54,067 nucleotides of DNA, taken from contig JANXSE010000255.1 in assembly GCA_025356695.1 (NCBI GenBank), positions 1-54,067 of the forward strand, written 5' to 3'. The DNA is from Betaproteobacteria bacterium (GTDB lineage: Bacteria; Pseudomonadota; Gammaproteobacteria; Burkholderiales; SG8-41). Position numbers and translations under genes: made by a program. The notes beneath the pieces were generated by a model. The model did no database searches. It saw only the letters and a list, made by a program, of their open reading frames with translations, and was not told where the DNA came from. Position 1 is the stretch's first letter. Every line of letters begins with the position of its first letter. This document shows, piece after piece, positions 26,025 to 34,766 of this stretch.

Positions 26025-26038
26025 TGTGACAAATTGCC
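26025..26038 (-). promoter_or_regulatory. Copy 3 of the 14-bp motif, inverted
   Basis: On the minus strand GGCAATTTGTCACA, two mismatches to copy 2. Orientation is opposite to copies 1 and 2, giving an arrangement typical of a repressor or activator that binds several sites. Confidence 0.45.
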
Positions 26039-26107
26039 GGTATTGATTTTACCAAAGGGGGTAAACCGCGCGCCGAGCCTGCCGATTACCTGACCGGCGC
26101 GGAGGAA

Positions 26108-26842
26108 CTAGCCGTTCTTCAGAAAGAATTCCATTTTGACGCCGGCCAGCTCGATCACATCGTGATCATTTAGTTGGTGGGCCTGTGCGTCCAGAGTTTT
26201 CCCGTTGACGACCGGATAACTTGCGCCTTCGACGTGGGTAATGAAATAACCATGGGGACGGCGCGTGATGACGGCGACCTGCACACCGGGCTTGCCCAGC
26301 GTCGTCAGATTTTTTGTCAACTCCAGTTCCTTGCCCGCAGAGTTGCCGGTCAGTATCTGGATGGCAGCAAGCGTTTCCGGCGGTTTCGGCGCACTCGGGG
26401 CGACGGTCTGCTGGCGGCTTTGCGTGGTGGTCGCCGTTGGATTGATCTGCGTGTCGCCAAAGTTTCCGGCCGGTCCCGCACCCATCGCTTTTGCCATGGG
26501 TGCGCGCAACACCATTGTTTTTTCAAAATCCTGGACGGTTGCCTGGCCCGCGTTGGTATCGTTCACATACTTCAGCTTGTATTTACCGATTTCGACGACA
26601 TCGTTTGTTTGAAGAATGTGTTTTTTGACGGGATTTCCATTAACGAGCGTGCCGTTGGTGCTGCCCAGGTCTTCAAGAAAAGAGTCGTTCAGAATCGTCA
26701 CAATAAGCGCGTGCTCACCGCTGACCGCCAGGTTGTCGATCTGAATATCGTTGTGTGCCTTGCGGCCGATCGTAAACCGCTCTTTGTCGAGCGGCACTTC
26801 GCGGATGACCGCGTTGTCCAGACTCATGATCAACTTTGCCAT
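26108..26842 (-). CDS. FHA domain protein (two FHA modules)
   Basis: 244 residues. The first FHA domain (about 20-90) has the phosphothreonine-binding residues: FTIGRKAHNDIQI, LAVSGEHALI and LEDLGSTNGTLVNG. A linker carries EKTMVL (about residue 108), a TQ/TM-type threonine that could be the target of the kinase encoded upstream, and a Thr-rich stretch. A second, degenerate FHA-like module (about 160-240: LTTLGKPGVQVAVITRR, YPVVNGKTL, HDVIELAGVKMEFF) lacks the canonical GR-S-H-N set. Encoded 21 bases after the PP2C phosphatase. Likely a phospho-dependent adaptor in the cytoplasm, comparable to Fha proteins of type VI secretion regulation, though no T6SS genes are present. Confidence 0.9.
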   Translation of the reverse strand: MAKLIMSLDNAVIREVPLDKERFTIGRKAHNDIQIDNLAVSGEHALIVTILNDSFLEDLGSTNGTLVNGNPVKKHILQTNDVVEIGKYKLKYVNDTNAGQATVQDFEKTMVLRAPMAKAMGAGPAGNFGDTQINPTATTTQSRQQTVAPSAPKPPETLAAIQILTGNSAGKELELTKNLTTLGKPGVQVAVITRRPHGYFITHVEGASYPVVNGKTLDAQAHQLNDHDVIELAGVKMEFFLKNG

Positions 26843-26863
26843 GGCAGTATCCCTGTAACCTTA

Positions 26864-27694
26864 TTATCTAAACCACGCCTTGAACCTGGCAAACCAGCCG
26901 GTAGGCGCCGCAAAATCTCCGACGATTCGGACAAGAATGACCGAAATGTTGTCGCGCCCGCCACAGTCATTGGCGAGTTGCACCAGTTGCTTGGCGGCGA
27001 GAGGAAGATTGGCCCGCATTGCGTCCAGCGTGGCCTGAATATCCTCGTCGGTAACCATGTCACTCAAGCCGTCGGAACACAGCAGATAGATGTCTCCCTG
27101 TTCCACATCATAGGTATGGACTTCTGTTTCAACGTCCGGATCTATGCCGACCGCGCGCGTGACCAAGTTCTTGTTCTGCGAATAACGCGCCTGCTCCTTG
27201 GTGATCATTCCGCTATCGATCTGTTCCTGTAACAGCGAGTGATCGCGCGTCACCTGGGACAAGTCGTCGTTTCGCAACCGGTACAGGCGCGAATCACCGA
27301 TGTGCCCGACCGCCATGCGGTTATCAAAAAACAATGCAACAACCAGTGTCGTGCCCATGCCGGCGTACTGCGGCTGGCTTTTTGCCGTCTGGTAAATGGC
27401 GGCATTGGCTTTGCCGGAGTTTTCGCGCACCAACGCAGCCGCCAGCGGCTCCGTCCCGCCCTCCACCAGTTTGTGCGGCTCGTGTTCCTGCAATGCCTGC
27501 TTCATTTCCGTCGTCAACATGGCAACGGCAATGCCGCTCGCCACCTCGCCGGCGTTATAGCCGCCCATGCCGTCCGCAAGTACAGCAAGGCCCAACTCGG
27601 CGTCGGCGGCGATGCTGTCTTCGTTGTGCGACCGCACCATGCCCGGATCGGTGGCAGTGGCAATCTCGAGGGAAGTCGCTAAGTTTGCAGCCAT
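26864..27694 (-). CDS. PP2C-family Ser/Thr protein phosphatase (Stp1/PrpC-like)
   Basis: 276 residues. PPM/PP2C metallophosphatase with all metal-binding motifs: RSHNEDSI (motif 1 Asp), VLADGMGGYNAGEVAS (motif 2), MGTTLVVALF, VGHIGDSRLYR, LLCSDGLSDMV (Asp) and GGRDNISVILV. No membrane segment. It begins three bases after the kinase stop, the classic kinase-phosphatase pair, and should reverse phosphorylation by the CHASE2 kinase and on the FHA protein. The ATG at 27694 reads MAANLATSLEIATATDPGMVR. Confidence 0.95.
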   Translation of the reverse strand: MAANLATSLEIATATDPGMVRSHNEDSIAADAELGLAVLADGMGGYNAGEVASGIAVAMLTTEMKQALQEHEPHKLVEGGTEPLAAALVRENSGKANAAIYQTAKSQPQYAGMGTTLVVALFFDNRMAVGHIGDSRLYRLRNDDLSQVTRDHSLLQEQIDSGMITKEQARYSQNKNLVTRAVGIDPDVETEVHTYDVEQGDIYLLCSDGLSDMVTDEDIQATLDAMRANLPLAAKQLVQLANDCGGRDNISVILVRIVGDFAAPTGWFARFKAWFR

Positions 27695-27697
27695 AAT

Positions 27698-30250
27698 TTA
27701 CAACCCAATGTCGACGACGTCTGATTTTGCGGCCGGATCGCCGCCCTCGGCCGCGCATGCTTTGATCGCGCGGGCCATTTCCTCGCCTGTCTGAAACCGC
27801 TCCACAGGATTTTTCGCGAGCGAGCGATTCACGATATCTACCAGGCTTTGCGGCAAAGTCGGGCAGAACGTCAGAATATCGACGTGCGGCTCGTTCGCAA
27901 TTTTGAACATCAGCTGCGCCATCGAATCGCCCTGGAACGGCAGATGTCCGCTGACCAGTTGATACAGTGTGACGCCCAGCGAAAACAAATCCGAGCATCC
28001 TTCGATTTTCTTGCCGGCGAGCTGCTCCGGCGACATGTAGCTCGGCGTGCCGAGTACCATGCCGGTCTTGGTCTTCGATGAATCGGTAATGCGGGCAATG
28101 CCGAAGTCGGTCACCTTGACGGTGTCGCTCTCAAGATCGTACATGATGTTCGCGGGCTTGATATCGCGGTGCACAACGCTGTTGGCATGCGCATACGAGA
28201 GCGCCTCTGCGACCCGTGCGACGATGCTGAGCACCTTCGGCAGGGGGAGCAGGTTGTCCGGCTTGATGTACGGCGCGAGGTCCTTGCCTTTGAGAAACTC
28301 CATGGCGATAAAGGCGAGGTCGTGTTCTTCACCGGCGTCGAATATAGTGACGATATTCGGATGGTTAAGACGTCCCGCGGTTTCCGCCTCGCGGAAAAAG
28401 CGGTCCTTAACATCCTGCAATTCATCAGCCTCGAATTCCTGGGACAGCGCCATCGTCTTGATGGCGACGACCCGACCGATTTTCGGATCTTTGCCGAGAT
28501 AAACCACGCCCATCGCGCCTTTGCCCAGTTCCTTCTCAACCTGGTAGCGCCCGAGCATAGGTTTTTCAACGCCACCGCCCGGAAGGATAACGGTACCGCC
28601 CGGATGTCCGCCGGTGCCGCCAAGGATGACGGTTTCCGACATCGCCTTGGCGCGACCGACACGGTCGGCAATATCCTTGAACTTCGGATTTTGATCGGCG
28701 ATATAGCGGAAAGCGTTCTCCGCCTTGTTGAACTGGCGCTTGCGCTCGTAATCGAGCGCCAAGTTGTAAATCAGATCGAGCACCGAGTCGTCGGGTGGAA
28801 GTTTGCGGAAATAATCAAACGCCGTATCGAGTTGCCCCTGGCCCTGGTAGCCGAGACCAAGCATGCGGTGGCTTTGCGCCAGATCGACATCGGAGCGCGC
28901 CTTGCCGCTTTCCGTCACCAGGAATCGCTTGGTGGTAAGCGCCAGATGGCCGATCAACAACAGCGTGATCGAAGCCATCAACTGTATCCACATCAGTTGC
29001 ACACCCATCATGACGAAATGGGTGACAAGCAAAACGACGAAAGTTGCAGCGGTACAGATTGCCGCCATGCCCGCCTTCATGCGCGGCAGCAAAGCAATCA
29101 GGTAGGCCGCGACAAGGATGAATATCAAATATTCGACCCACGGGGCCCACGAGGGCCGCACGAAAAAATCCTCTTTCAGGATGCTCGACACTGAATGCGC
29201 CAGCGTTTCCACCGGTGACATGCGCGGCGCAATCGGCGTCGGGAAGGTAATGCCGAGGCCGGAAGCGGTAGCACCGATCAGGACGATTTTGTCCTGGTAT
29301 TTTGCGGCCGGAATTTTGCCGGTATAGACGTCGAAAAACGAATCGACCGGAAACGCCGGCTTGCCGTCGCGATCACCGTAGAAAAAGGTGTACATGCGCA
29401 ATTCCGGATCGGTGCGAATACGCAATTTCCCGAGCTTAACTTCTTCGCCAAGCTTGAACTGGATATCGGCAACATCGAGGTTCAGCGTCTTCGCCGCGAT
29501 CATCAGCGACAACGACGGGAAAAAGCGGTCGTAGTAACGTACCATCAGTGGTTCGACGCGCGAGGCGCCATCCACATCCTGTTGCGCGTTCAAATGACCA
29601 AAACCAATCGCGCTGGCCGCAAGCTCGGCAATCGGATATCCGGGGTTTATTCCCGACGGCGGCAGACTATCAGCGTTTTTGTCTTTTGAACCGATGCTGT
29701 TCGCCGCGATGTTTTCGGGCAAAGGCTTGTCTGGATTACCCTGTGGCTCGAACGGAAACTGCTGGAACACGATGGGCAGCAGAACGTTGTTTGCCTTCTT
29801 GAAGCTGTCGGCAAGTTTCTGGTCGGTATTGAGCGCGGCCGATGCCTCGTTGAGCAGCGTTTCGAGTTTCTCGATATCCGGCTCTTTTGAGCCTTTGAAG
29901 CGCGATGCCGCAAACGTTTCATTCAGCTTGTTGATGTAGCTGAGGCCCGCATCGACCTGCGGTTCGAAAAAGAACGCGGTGTAACCGATTGTTTTCGCTT
30001 TTGCATTCGAGAGAATATCGGTCATCTTCGCATGCACATCGCGCGGCCACGGCCAGCGCCCGATGTTGGCGATGCTCTGGTCGTCAATCGCAATGACCGC
30101 GATTCGATCAGAAGGCGCGCGCGAAGCGGCCTTCACACCAAGATCATAGGCCTTGCGTTCCAAGCTCTGAATCAGGTCGCCGTTGGATGCAATTAACAGC
30201 ACCAACGCAACCATCAATCCGAGAAACCAGTCGGATTTCCAAAAAGTCAA
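27698..30250 (-). CDS. CHASE2-domain transmembrane Ser/Thr protein kinase
   Basis: 850 residues from TTG 30250, which has GGGGA seven bases upstream. One membrane segment (8-22), a periplasmic CHASE2 sensor (about 30-360), three membrane segments (about 370-388, 393-412, 418-437), a short TPR-like region (455-530), a Gly-rich linker with VILGGTGGHPGGTVILPGGG, and a Hanks-type kinase domain (567-825). Catalytic elements are intact: GKGAMG loop, Lys598 of VAIK, HRDIKPAN (694-701), DFG (715-717) and SPEQL. The linker threonines precede the kinase domain and may be autophosphorylated. First gene of the operon with PP2C, FHA and cyclase genes; same sensor architecture as the cyclase, so one stimulus may drive both. 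Confidence 0.93.
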   Translation of the reverse strand: MTFWKSDWFLGLMVALVLLIASNGDLIQSLERKAYDLGVKAASRAPSDRIAVIAIDDQSIANIGRWPWPRDVHAKMTDILSNAKAKTIGYTAFFFEPQVDAGLSYINKLNETFAASRFKGSKEPDIEKLETLLNEASAALNTDQKLADSFKKANNVLLPIVFQQFPFEPQGNPDKPLPENIAANSIGSKDKNADSLPPSGINPGYPIAELAASAIGFGHLNAQQDVDGASRVEPLMVRYYDRFFPSLSLMIAAKTLNLDVADIQFKLGEEVKLGKLRIRTDPELRMYTFFYGDRDGKPAFPVDSFFDVYTGKIPAAKYQDKIVLIGATASGLGITFPTPIAPRMSPVETLAHSVSSILKEDFFVRPSWAPWVEYLIFILVAAYLIALLPRMKAGMAAICTAATFVVLLVTHFVMMGVQLMWIQLMASITLLLIGHLALTTKRFLVTESGKARSDVDLAQSHRMLGLGYQGQGQLDTAFDYFRKLPPDDSVLDLIYNLALDYERKRQFNKAENAFRYIADQNPKFKDIADRVGRAKAMSETVILGGTGGHPGGTVILPGGGVEKPMLGRYQVEKELGKGAMGVVYLGKDPKIGRVVAIKTMALSQEFEADELQDVKDRFFREAETAGRLNHPNIVTIFDAGEEHDLAFIAMEFLKGKDLAPYIKPDNLLPLPKVLSIVARVAEALSYAHANSVVHRDIKPANIMYDLESDTVKVTDFGIARITDSSKTKTGMVLGTPSYMSPEQLAGKKIEGCSDLFSLGVTLYQLVSGHLPFQGDSMAQLMFKIANEPHVDILTFCPTLPQSLVDIVNRSLAKNPVERFQTGEEMARAIKACAAEGGDPAAKSDVVDIGL

Positions 30251-30503
30251 TTTTTCATCCCCAATCCCACCGTTTTGTATTTTTATTCTATAGGGTTAAC
30301 GCTGATGACTGAAATATTTTACGACAACTTCCGACAAGTATATGATTTTTTTCAGAACTCTGTAAAGAAATTTCGCCAATACAACGGCTTAGTGCATAGG
30401 AACTGTAACATGCCCGATACAGCCTTGTCCGCGCCGGAATTTCCTGCCTCAACCACCCGCCGTGACCCCACGAACCCGGCGCGGCCCAGCGAATGAATAA
30501 AGC
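30251..30503. other. Intergenic region upstream of the kinase operon
   Basis: AT-rich near the kinase gene (30270-30370), then ordinary composition. It holds the weak promoter listed at 30285-30313. I see no convincing gene; the short plus-strand frame at 30275-30496 has no ribosome site or conserved features. Confidence 0.5.
30285..30313 (-). promoter_or_regulatory. Possible promoter of the signalling operon
   Basis: -10 TAGAAT (30290-30285) with 17-base spacing to a poor -35 TTCAGT (30313-30308). The poor -35 suggests an activator or an alternative sigma factor. Confidence 0.35.
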
Positions 30504-30534
30504 AAAAAAAAGGCCACGCATGGCGTGGCCTTTT
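30504..30534 (-). terminator. Rho-independent terminator after the oxc-frc-formyltransferase operon
   Basis: Perfect eight-base-pair stem GGCCACGC/GCGTGGCC (30512-30519 and 30523-30530) with a three-base loop; on the minus strand it is followed by a run of eight T. It lies 25 bases after the formyltransferase stop. The plus strand has only four T, so it acts mainly on the minus strand. Confidence 0.92.
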
Positions 30535-30558
30535 CCCGATGCAAAAATAGCTGGAAAA

Positions 30559-31491
30559 CTAACCGCCCAGTATCGCCCCGGCTGCAATTCCACCACTTTG
30601 AGCGACTTCACCGCCGCTCAATTTCTTGCCATCCTCGAATTTGGCCTTCAAAACCTCGACCGTGCCACCTTGCGCGGTCACTTTGAAGCTTTGCGCGGTT
30701 ACGGCCGTAACTTCGCCAATTTTGCCGGGAACATCGGCGAAACGTCTGAAAATGGCCTTGCGCGCATCAAAAATTTGTAACTTTTTGCCGTTGAGCGTCG
30801 TCCACGCACCGGGCGCCGGGTTGCAGCCACGAATCAGGTCGTAGACGTGGTCAACCGGTTTGGCCCAGTCGATTTTCGCCTCTGCACCACGGCACCAACC
30901 TTCGTAACTCGCTTGCGACTCGTCCTGCACCACTTCCTTGTGCTTGCCCGCGACCACCAGGTCGGCCGCCTCGACCATCGCCTGCACGCCCATCGGGAAA
31001 AGGCGGTCGAAATAAATGGTGCCGAGCGTATCGTCGGCGCTGATCGGCGTTTTCTTTTGCAGCACAACTGCGCCCTCGTCGAGCCCGTCGGTCGGCCGGA
31101 AAATGGTCAGGCCTGTTTCGGTTTCGCCTTTGATGATGGGCCAGTTGATCGAACTCGGCCCGCGGAACTTCGGCAGCAACGACGGGTGGTACTGGATCGT
31201 GCCGCACTTCGGAATGTTGACGAACTCCTGCGGCGCAAATTGCAGCACGAACGCCATGATGCCGATGTCGGCATTGGCCTCCTGCATCGCCTGCACCGCC
31301 TCGGGCGCGCGCAACGATTTGAACTGGTGCACCTTGAGTCCTTTTTCCTGCGCCGCGACACGTAACACATCCGGTCGCGCCCCCTCTTTCTCCGGCGCAC
31401 AGAAAACGGCGGCCACTTCGTCGCCACGCGCAAGAAAAGCCTCCAGCACGCCCTTGCCGAAGTCTTGCTGCCCGATGATTGCAATTTTCAT
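30559..31491 (-). CDS. Formyltransferase-fold protein resembling the hydrolase domain of 10-formyl-THF dehydrogenase (ALDH1L1)
   Basis: 310 residues from ATG 31491 (MKIAIIGQQDFGKGVLEAF). An N-terminal formyltransferase domain (about 1-190) and a C-terminal Fmt_C-like beta-barrel domain (about 205-295, VPGKIGEVTAVTAQSFKVTAQGG). The catalytic segment YHPSLLPKFRGPSSINWPII and TDGLDEGAVVLQ keep the His and Asp of the family, but the Fmt-type Asn is replaced (TIQYHPS). Start and active site are much closer to the N-terminal domain of ALDH1L1 (MKIAVIGQ..., IIYHPSLLPRHRG) than to bacterial Met-tRNA formyltransferase. It directly follows frc by eight bases. It may move a formyl group between formyl-CoA, folate and formate; this is inference. 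Ends in an Ala/Gly-rich tail. Confidence 0.85.
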   Translation of the reverse strand: MKIAIIGQQDFGKGVLEAFLARGDEVAAVFCAPEKEGARPDVLRVAAQEKGLKVHQFKSLRAPEAVQAMQEANADIGIMAFVLQFAPQEFVNIPKCGTIQYHPSLLPKFRGPSSINWPIIKGETETGLTIFRPTDGLDEGAVVLQKKTPISADDTLGTIYFDRLFPMGVQAMVEAADLVVAGKHKEVVQDESQASYEGWCRGAEAKIDWAKPVDHVYDLIRGCNPAPGAWTTLNGKKLQIFDARKAIFRRFADVPGKIGEVTAVTAQSFKVTAQGGTVEVLKAKFEDGKKLSGGEVAQSGGIAAGAILGG

Positions 31492-31499
31492 GCGTGCTC

Positions 31500-32765
31500 C
31501 TATTTTTTCTTCGGCGGCATCGAAAATGCGCCGGCCTGTTTCTTCGCCTCGATTTGCGCATCGCTGAATCCCAGCACCTCGTGCAAAATCTCGTTGGTAT
31601 GCTCGCCGAGTGTCGGCGAGCGTTTGACCACGGCCGGAGAAGCAGACAACTTGATCGGCATACCGACGTTGTACCATTTGCCGCGCTGCGGATGATCAAG
31701 TTCAACATACATGTCGCGGCCGCGCACGTGCTCGTCGTTGGCCAGATCCTCGGTCGACATGATCGGACCGCAAGGGACGTCGAGCGGATTGAGAATCGCC
31801 ATGAATTCGCGCTTGGTGTAGTTCGCTGCGAACTTCTCAATGTACGCCCACATATCCGTCTGGTTTTTGCGACGGTCGGCGATCTTCGCAAAGCGCGGAT
31901 CCTCGGCAAGGCCCGGCTGGCCGATATCGGGGCCGATGCGTTTTGCCAGCGCATCCCAAACGGCTTCCTGCACCACGACGTAGATATAGTCGTCGACACC
32001 ACCCGGCTTGCATTTGATGGCATTGCCAAGCTGGCCGCCGCCCGAATCGTTGCCCGCGCGCGGCGTCGCCTTCAGGCCTTCGGTCGGCCGTGAATACTCC
32101 GAGAGTCCGCCGTGGGAAAGCCGCTGGTGATCGCGCCACTTTACGCGGCACAGGTTCATCACCGCATCCATCATCGCCACCTCGACGTACTGTCCCTGGC
32201 CCGTTCGATCGCGCTGGCGCAACGCCGCCAACAGGCCGATCGCCAGATGCAGTCCGGTGCCCGAATCGCCAATCTGCGCGCCAGTCACAAAGGGCGGGCC
32301 TTCCGGGGCGCCGGTCGTGCTCATCGCGCCACCCATCGCCTGCGCGACGTTTTCATACGCCTTGAAATCCGAGTACGGCCCAGAAGAACCGAAACCCTTG
32401 ATCGAGCCCATCACGATGCGCGGGTTGATCTCGTGTATTTTTTCCCACGTAAACCCGAAACGGTCGAGCACACCGGGCCCGAAGTTCTCCATGATTATGT
32501 CGCATTTTTTCAGCAATTCGACAAACACCTCTTTGCCTTCCGGATTTTTCATGTTCACCGTGATTGAACGCTTGTTGCTGTTCAGCATGGTGAAATAAAG
32601 GCTGTCGGCGTTGGGCACATCGCGCAGTTGCCCGCGCGTCGCGTCACCCGTCGGATTCTCGAACTTGATCACGTCGGCACCCATCCATGCCAGCAGTTGC
32701 GAGCAGGTCGGACCCGCCTGCACATGGGTCATGTCGAGTATGCGTACGTCTTTTAAAGCTTCCAT
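31500..32765 (-). CDS. frc: Formyl-CoA:oxalate CoA-transferase
   Basis: 421 residues from ATG 32765 with GGAG six bases upstream; an earlier in-frame TTG at 32777 is less likely. Class III (CaiB/BaiF) CoA-transferase. It starts [34 protein letters not shown]; the catalytic Asp lies in [19 protein letters not shown], and [33 protein letters not shown] corresponds to the Frc glycine-rich loop that closes over the active site. Transfers CoA from formyl-CoA to oxalate, giving oxalyl-CoA and formate. Between oxc (61 bases upstream) and the formyltransferase gene; the order oxc-frc defines a cytoplasmic oxalate-degradation operon. Confidence 0.95.
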   Translation of the reverse strand: MEALKDVRILDMTHVQAGPTCSQLLAWMGADVIKFENPTGDATRGQLRDVPNADSLYFTMLNSNKRSITVNMKNPEGKEVFVELLKKCDIIMENFGPGVLDRFGFTWEKIHEINPRIVMGSIKGFGSSGPYSDFKAYENVAQAMGGAMSTTGAPEGPPFVTGAQIGDSGTGLHLAIGLLAALRQRDRTGQGQYVEVAMMDAVMNLCRVKWRDHQRLSHGGLSEYSRPTEGLKATPRAGNDSGGGQLGNAIKCKPGGVDDYIYVVVQEAVWDALAKRIGPDIGQPGLAEDPRFAKIADRRKNQTDMWAYIEKFAANYTKREFMAILNPLDVPCGPIMSTEDLANDEHVRGRDMYVELDHPQRGKWYNVGMPIKLSASPAVVKRSPTLGEHTNEILHEVLGFSDAQIEAKKQAGAFSMPPKKK

Positions 32766-32826
32766 TCTGATCTCCAAAAATTCTGCAGCGGATGAAAAGC
32801 CATCCGCCGTTGCTGAACTATCTGAC

Positions 32827-34581
32827 CTATTTCTTTTTCGCGGCTTGCGGATTCAGGCTCGTGATGCGGCCGCTTTCGGTGCCGGCGGTTTCATCGATGA
32901 CGGCATTGATCAGCGTCGGCTTGCGCGAACGAATCGCCTCTTCCATCGCCTTGCGTAATTCGGCCGGGGTCGTCGCATGCACGCCCACGCCGCCAAAGGC
33001 CTCCATCAGCTTGTCGTAGCGCGCACCCTTGACGAATACCGTCGGCGCCACATCGGCGCTGCCGCTCGGATTGACGTCGGTGCCGCCGTAAACGCCGTTG
33101 TTGTTCATGATCACCACGCAGACCGGCAGGTTGTAGCGGCAGATGGTCTCGACTTCCATGCCGGAGAAACCGAAGGCGCTGTCGCCTTCGATCGCGATCA
33201 CCGGCTCACCGCTGACGACGGCGGCGGCAACCGCAAAGCCCATGCCGATGCCCATGATGCCCCAGGTGCCGACATCGAGACGCTTGCGCGGCTTGTACAT
33301 GTCGACAATGCTGCGCGTGAAATCGAGCGCGTTGGCGCCTTCGTTGACGACGATGGCGTCCGGGTTCGCCTTGACGATGTCGCGCACCACATTCAGCGCA
33401 CTGTGAAAATTCATCGGCACCGGATTCTTCGCCAGCGTCTCGGCCATCTTGGCGATGTTCTTGTTCTTGCGCTCGGCGATCGCACCGGTCCACTCAACCG
33501 GCGGCTTCGCCCAGTTGGAACCAACGCCGGCAAGCAATGCGGATACGCAGGAACCGATGTCACCGACCAGCGGCGCGTCGATGCGAACGTTGCTGTCGGC
33601 CTCCTGCGGTGAGATGTCTATCTGGATGAACTTCTGGCCGCCCCAGTCCTTGTGTGTCTTGCCACCCCAGGTCTTGCCCTTGCCGTGCGAGAGCAGCCAG
33701 TTCAGGCGTGCGCCGACGATCAACACGACGTCCGCCGCCGGCAGCACGTAGGAGCGGGCGGCGGAAGCCGACTGCTCGTGCGTGTCAGGCAGCAGGCCCT
33801 TGGCCATCGACATCGGCAGATAGGGGATGCCGGTCCTTTCGACCAGCGCGCGGATGTCGGCATCGGCCTGCGCATACGCCGCGCCTTTGCCGAGAATGAT
33901 CAGCGGGCGCTTCGCATTCTTCAGCAAATCCATTGCACGTTGTACGGCGTCCGGTGCCGGAATCTGGCGCGGCGCCGGATCGACCACTTTGATCAGCGAA
34001 TTCTTGCCCGCTTGCGCGTCCATGCTTTGCGCGAACAGCTTGGCCGGCAGATCGAGGTAGACGCCGCCCGGGCGACCGGACACAGCAGCGCGAATCGCGC
34101 GCGCAATCCCGACGCCGATATCCTCGGCATGCAACACGCGAAAGGCGGCCTTGCACAGCGGCTTGGCGATCGCCAGCTGGTCCATTTCCTCGTAATCGCC
34201 CTGCTGCAGATCGACAATTTCGCGCTCGCTCGAGCCGCTGATGAGAATCATCGGGAAACAATTGGTGGTGGCATTCGTCAGTGCGGTCAGTCCGTTGAGA
34301 AAGCCGGGGGCCGACACTGTCAGGCAAATGCCGGGCTTTTGCGTCATGAAGCCGGCGATGGCGGCGGCATTGCCGGCGTTCTGCTCGTGGCGGAAAGAAA
34401 TGACGCGCAGGCCCGAGGCCTGTGCCTTGCGGGCAAAGTCGGTGATCGGAATGCCGGGCAAACCGAAGATCGTGTCGATGCCATTGAGTTTGAGGGCATC
34501 AATGATCAGGTGAAAGCCATCGGTCACTTCCTGTGCTTCCGTGCCGGCTGTGGCGCCCTTGTTTTCAGTAACCGTATCCAT
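32827..34581 (-). CDS. oxc: Oxalyl-CoA decarboxylase
   Basis: 584-residue thiamine-diphosphate enzyme that decarboxylates oxalyl-CoA to formyl-CoA and CO2. The N-terminal PYR domain has [21 protein letters not shown] and the catalytic Glu region [16 protein letters not shown]; the middle domain carries the ADP-binding region; the C-terminal PP domain has the ThDP motif [22 protein letters not shown] ending in NNNGVYGG. The C-terminal basic tail NPQAAKKK is as in other Oxc proteins. First gene of the oxc-frc-formyltransferase operon, with a Crp/Fnr-type box in its promoter and the cognate regulator encoded divergently. Confidence 0.96.
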   Translation of the reverse strand: MDTVTENKGATAGTEAQEVTDGFHLIIDALKLNGIDTIFGLPGIPITDFARKAQASGLRVISFRHEQNAGNAAAIAGFMTQKPGICLTVSAPGFLNGLTALTNATTNCFPMILISGSSEREIVDLQQGDYEEMDQLAIAKPLCKAAFRVLHAEDIGVGIARAIRAAVSGRPGGVYLDLPAKLFAQSMDAQAGKNSLIKVVDPAPRQIPAPDAVQRAMDLLKNAKRPLIILGKGAAYAQADADIRALVERTGIPYLPMSMAKGLLPDTHEQSASAARSYVLPAADVVLIVGARLNWLLSHGKGKTWGGKTHKDWGGQKFIQIDISPQEADSNVRIDAPLVGDIGSCVSALLAGVGSNWAKPPVEWTGAIAERKNKNIAKMAETLAKNPVPMNFHSALNVVRDIVKANPDAIVVNEGANALDFTRSIVDMYKPRKRLDVGTWGIMGIGMGFAVAAAVVSGEPVIAIEGDSAFGFSGMEVETICRYNLPVCVVIMNNNGVYGGTDVNPSGSADVAPTVFVKGARYDKLMEAFGGVGVHATTPAELRKAMEEAIRSRKPTLINAVIDETAGTESGRITSLNPQAAKKK

Positions 34582-34645
34582 CGAAATCTCCTAGTCTGCG
34601 AAGCATTTCAAACTGCTTGAATTCTTGTTTTTTTTAGGGGGTTTA

Positions 34646-34687
34646 AATATAGGCAGTGCCCGTGGCGAGGGCATTGACCAAGGTCAA
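34646..34687 (-). promoter_or_regulatory. Activator-dependent promoter of oxc
   Basis: -10 TATATT (34651-34646, within CCTATATT) and no -35 hexamer; instead the palindrome TTGACCAAGGTCAA is centred at 34680.5, 29.5 bases upstream of the -10, which is -41.5 from the expected start near 34639. This is the geometry of a class II Crp/Fnr activation site. The fhs promoter has the same layout. Confidence 0.75.
34674..34687. promoter_or_regulatory. Crp/Fnr-type operator between oxc and its regulator
   Basis: Perfect palindrome TTGACC-AA-GGTCAA, fitting the Fnr-family consensus TTGAY-N4-RTCAA. The recognition helix of the divergently encoded regulator (PETLSRLKR) carries the Glu and Ser-Arg that read TTGA in FNR. 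It lies about -34.5 relative to the regulator's own predicted start, a position that would give autorepression. Confidence 0.8.
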
Positions 34688-34702
34688 TAAACCCTATTTT
34701 GA

Positions 34703-34708
34703 TATACT
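34703..34708 (+). promoter_or_regulatory. -10 element of the crp/fnr-type regulator gene
   Basis: TATACT about 60 bases before the start codon at 34767. The operator at 34674-34687 covers the -35 region. Confidence 0.4.
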
Positions 34709-34766
34709 GCCGCGACCGCAAACCGGCGCCGCCGCAAGGTGTAAAGCCGGGCTCCGCCAAAGCCTG

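Noticed and set aside
18765..30250. Type VI secretion gene cluster
   Set aside because: Kinase, phosphatase and FHA protein recall T6SS control, but no tss/hcp/vgrG genes are present.
30559..31491. Methionyl-tRNA formyltransferase (Fmt)
   Set aside because: Fmt's Asn-x-His is replaced by Gln-Tyr-His and the start and active site match the ALDH1L1 N-terminal domain; not beside def.
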